Origin: Cellulophaga sp. HaHa_2_95
Lineage (GTDB): Bacteria; Bacteroidota; Bacteroidia; Flavobacteriales; Flavobacteriaceae
DNA length: 64,000 nt
Direction: 5' to 3'
Assembly (NCBI RefSeq): GCF_019278565.1
Contig: NZ_CP058988.1
Span: 2,728,001 to 2,792,000 of the forward strand
Every line of letters starts with the position of its first letter. Position 1 is the first letter of the stretch. Below, in pieces: positions 61,608 through 64,000 of the stretch. The notes beneath the pieces were generated by a model, which was not told where the DNA came from, did not search any database, and saw nothing but the letters and a program-made list of their open reading frames with translations. Made by a program: the position numbers and the translations under genes.

Positions 61608-63125
61608 ATGACAACAAATAAACTCAAAATCTTATTTTTTTTTATACTCTTCGCTTTTGTGTGGCTAGGCAGTTCTTGTCGAAAAGATTTTGACTATGAA
61701 GATAGTACTGGTAATTTATCTTTTTCTAAGGATACTATTTTCCTAGATACCGTTTTTACCAATATTGGTAGTAGTACCTATGCTTTAAAAGTGTACAACA
61801 CTACTGACAAAGACCTACAGATACCCTCCATCACCTTAGAAAATGGAATAGAGAGCTTCTATAGGATTAATGTAGACGGACAAGCAGGAACTAGTTTTCT
61901 AAACACTCCGCTATTAGCAAAGGATAGTTTATATATTTTTATAGAAACCACCGTTGATATTTCTACCACAAATCAAACAGCGTTTTTATACCTAGATGCA
62001 ATACGTTTTGATACAGGTATACATGAGCAAAAGATTCCTTTAGTCACGCTTGTTAAAGACGCCATTTTTTTATTTCCATCTGATATAAATCAGAATGCTT
62101 TAGAATTAGGCACTACGGATAATGGTGAAGAAATAGAAGTCACCGGTTTTGAGCTTAGTGACGATCAATTAAATTTCAATAACGAAAAGGCCTATGTAAT
62201 CTATGGATATGCAACCGTTCCCAAAAATAAAACACTAAATATCGCAGCAGGTGCCCGAGTATATTTTCATGAAAATTCTGGGATTTACCTACAAGAAAGT
62301 AGTAATATAATCATTCAGGGACAAAAAAGTAGTGATGCGATAGCCTTAGAAAATGAGGTTATTTTTGAAGGCGACCGCTTAGAACCAGCCTATGCAAATA
62401 CCTCTGGGCAGTGGGGTACTATTTGGTTTGATGAAAATAGTGTTGCAAATGAATTAAATTATTTAACCATTAAAAATGCGACCATTGGTTTAGCGGTCCA
62501 TGGAAATGCAAGCACCGTCACGACAAACTTAACCCTAAAAAACACTCAGATCTACAATAGTTCATCGGTAAATTTATGGACCATAGGTGCATCTATATCT
62601 GCAGAAAATGTGGTGATGGCCAATGCAGGTGGTTCCTCTGTAAACATTAAAGGCGGTAGCACTATAAGCTTCATTCATAGCACGATAGCCAATTACTGGA
62701 CTAGTGGTAGTAGATTGGGTCCAGCACTACAAATTACAAATGATACCGACCAAAAAACAACGGCTACATTTGGAAACTGTATTATTACAGGAAATAGTAC
62801 CACAGAATTATCCATCGCCAGTTTTAATACAAATACTGATGCTTTAGAGTTTCAGTTTACCAATTCTATGATCACCATCAACGCTGAAAATTTCACAGGA
62901 AATCCATGGTATGATTTTCAAAATGAAACCCTTTATAAAAACATCATGTTAAATGAAGAAGCTGCCTTTGTAGATCCTATCAAAAACATATTCGCATTAA
63001 CAGCTACTTCTTTTGCTTTAGATAAAGGAGACGTGGTGCTTGCAACTCAAGTGCCGCTAGATATTAACGACATAGATCGGACTACCTTACCGAGCCTTGG
63101 TGCCTACCAGTACACTCCTGAATAG
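61608..63125 (+). CDS. Beta-helix-like surface lipoprotein
   Basis: 505 aa; lipobox G-S-S-C (Cys24). N-terminal Ig-like domain (~35-150: L-D-T-V-F-T-N-I-G-S). From ~200 to ~420 short repeats of the right-handed parallel beta-helix type are seen (A-G-A-R-V-Y-F, I-I-I-Q-G, V-I-F-E-G-D, Y-L-T-I-K-N-A, L-K-N-T-Q-I). The C-terminal P-L-D-I-N-D-I-D-R-T-T-L-P-S-L-G-A-Y-Q-Y is the usual end of Bacteroidetes choice-of-anchor or beta-helix proteins. 9 bp after the thioesterase gene. Ligand unknown. Confidence 0.8.
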   Translation: MTTNKLKILFFFILFAFVWLGSSCRKDFDYEDSTGNLSFSKDTIFLDTVFTNIGSSTYALKVYNTTDKDLQIPSITLENGIESFYRINVDGQAGTSFLNTPLLAKDSLYIFIETTVDISTTNQTAFLYLDAIRFDTGIHEQKIPLVTLVKDAIFLFPSDINQNALELGTTDNGEEIEVTGFELSDDQLNFNNEKAYVIYGYATVPKNKTLNIAAGARVYFHENSGIYLQESSNIIIQGQKSSDAIALENEVIFEGDRLEPAYANTSGQWGTIWFDENSVANELNYLTIKNATIGLAVHGNASTVTTNLTLKNTQIYNSSSVNLWTIGASISAENVVMANAGGSSVNIKGGSTISFIHSTIANYWTSGSRLGPALQITNDTDQKTTATFGNCIITGNSTTELSIASFNTNTDALEFQFTNSMITINAENFTGNPWYDFQNETLYKNIMLNEEAAFVDPIKNIFALTATSFALDKGDVVLATQVPLDINDIDRTTLPSLGAYQYTPE

Positions 63126-63171
63126 ATTATGAATAGCTAACTAAAAAGAGCTATTTACTAGCATTTTCGAA

Positions 63172-63199
63172 TGAAAACCCTTGAAAGTCAAAGGTTTTC
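63172..63199. terminator. Possible terminator hairpin
   Basis: GAAAACCCTTGA / TCAAAGGTTTTC imperfect stem in the gap before the LytTR gene. No T run follows, so termination is uncertain. Confidence 0.4.
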
Positions 63200-63252
63200 A
63201 TGCAGTCTATTGTTCTCAACATATGGTAATTTGCAAGCTAATTTAGTATCCT

Positions 63253-63987
63253 ATGGAATACAGCTATGCCATCATAAATTCCGATAGTACCTTTAGCCAT
63301 ACCCTCAGAACACAATTAGCTAACTTCAAAGAGTTTAACTGTGCTGGTGTTGCAGAGCATTCTTCAGAAGGCCTAAACATTATATTAAAAGAATCTCCCG
63401 AAGTTATATTTATCAACCTAAATCAGAAAGCAGAAACCTGTTTTATGATGGTCTTAGAATTACATCAATATCTAAAACATCTTCCCGTGATTATTGGTAT
63501 ATCAAAAAGTAAAGAATATGCTTATGACGCTATTAAAAATGGCTTCTTTGATTATTGGTTACAACCTTTAAATGAATTTGATATTCGTAAATCTGTTCTA
63601 AAATTACAGAAGAGAGATTTTAGCTCGCAATGCACGAACACCACCTTATGTTTAAAATCTTATAAAGATTATCGATATATAAGTACTAATGAAATTCTGT
63701 ACCTAAAAGCAGACAACAATACCACCGATGTTTTCATGAAAGATGGCTCTATCATTAGCGCTTTTAAAACTCTAAAAACATTTGAAGATAGATTACCTGC
63801 AAGCTTTATGAGAATTCACCAAAGTTATATTCTTAATACGACGTACATTTCTAGAATTAACTATGGTAAATCAACCTGCACCATAAAGAACAACAGTACC
63901 ACACTCCCCTTCTCAAAATCATACAAATCAAATATAGACGAAGTAAAGAAAATACTAACCAAAAGTACTATTACCACGTTTAATTAA
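63253..63987 (+). CDS. LytTR regulator with degenerate receiver
   Basis: 244 aa. Receiver-like domain (~1-125) followed by a LytTR DNA-binding domain (~138-235: I-L-Y-L-K-A-D-N-N-T-T-D-V near 149, F-M-R-I-H-Q-S-Y-I-L-N near 186, L-P-F-S-K-S-Y near 221). The phospho-acceptor position reads F-I-N-L (Asn55 for Asp), the acidic pair is Asn9-Ser10 and the late Lys before Pro is Gln (L-Q-P). So it is unlikely to be controlled by phosphorylation. No histidine kinase gene follows before the window ends. Confidence 0.88.
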   Translation: MEYSYAIINSDSTFSHTLRTQLANFKEFNCAGVAEHSSEGLNIILKESPEVIFINLNQKAETCFMMVLELHQYLKHLPVIIGISKSKEYAYDAIKNGFFDYWLQPLNEFDIRKSVLKLQKRDFSSQCTNTTLCLKSYKDYRYISTNEILYLKADNNTTDVFMKDGSIISAFKTLKTFEDRLPASFMRIHQSYILNTTYISRINYGKSTCTIKNNSTTLPFSKSYKSNIDEVKKILTKSTITTFN

Positions 63988-64000
63988 GTAAATTCTTACA

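Noticed and set aside
63132..63155. Hairpin AATAGCT ... AGCTATT after the beta-helix lipoprotein gene
   Set aside because: Only seven weak A/T-rich pairs and no T run; too likely by chance in this base composition.

Overview
The window is AT-rich chromosomal DNA from a member of the Bacteroidota, most likely a Flavobacteriaceae species. Support for this: Bacteroidota promoter boxes (TTG, 19-23 bp, TAnnTTTG), many lipoproteins, a subtype iii type VI secretion system (T6SSiii) with TssN and TssO, homologues of Bacteroides conjugative-transposon Tra proteins, and a citramalate-synthase-like gene in the leu cluster. The species cannot be named from the sequence alone.

Layout. (1) 6-15016, minus strand: a six-gene operon in the order TraN-like, TraO-like, then four TraQ-like lipoproteins. 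The lipoproteins share an N-terminus and carry long stalks of DUF5018-like, PKD and cadherin-like repeats. The order matches traN-traO-(traP)-traQ of Bacteroides conjugative elements, but no DNA-transfer gene is present. (2) 15378-20745, minus: a membrane protein, a lipase-like toxin candidate and an Hcp; the sheath genes tssB-tssC; the main hcp; and a PKD membrane protein. (3) 20807-29672, plus: the T6SS core, NlpC/P60 lipoprotein-tssG-tssN-tssK-tssO-tssH(clpV)-tssE-tssF. (4) 29769-35749: the puncturing module, vgrG, an unknown adaptor-position gene, a PAAR-like gene and a 908-aa effector candidate. (5) 35757-43126 plus an outlier at 46485: seven related exported proteins, six of them lipoproteins. 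They are probably immunity proteins amplified and recombined through shared terminator and promoter modules. (6) 43238-48658: an unknown lipoprotein, a GIDE-domain membrane protein, LemA, a small membrane protein, the immunity outlier and a TPM-domain protein. (7) 48685-49713, minus: a second, solitary TraN-like gene.

From 50055 on the window is housekeeping. It holds leuC-leuD-cimA-like-leuB, an ABC-F ATPase with a degenerate second Walker A, a TlpA-like lipoprotein without the redox cysteines, a short transaldolase, a short-chain dehydrogenase, the SRP RNA with a good promoter, a glutaminyl cyclase lipoprotein, a thioesterase, a beta-helix-like lipoprotein and a LytTR regulator with a degenerate receiver.

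How it works together: Hcp, VgrG and the PAAR-like protein would carry envelope-acting toxins, launched by the TssB/C sheath and recycled by TssH, while the lipoprotein array protects kin. The most unusual part is the TraN/TraO/TraQ module, which looks like the outer-membrane part of a conjugation machine kept without DNA transfer and extended into giant surface lipoproteins. No TssQ or TssR was recognised, so these Tra-like proteins could be either an independent surface structure or part of the T6SS envelope complex. The sequence alone cannot decide.
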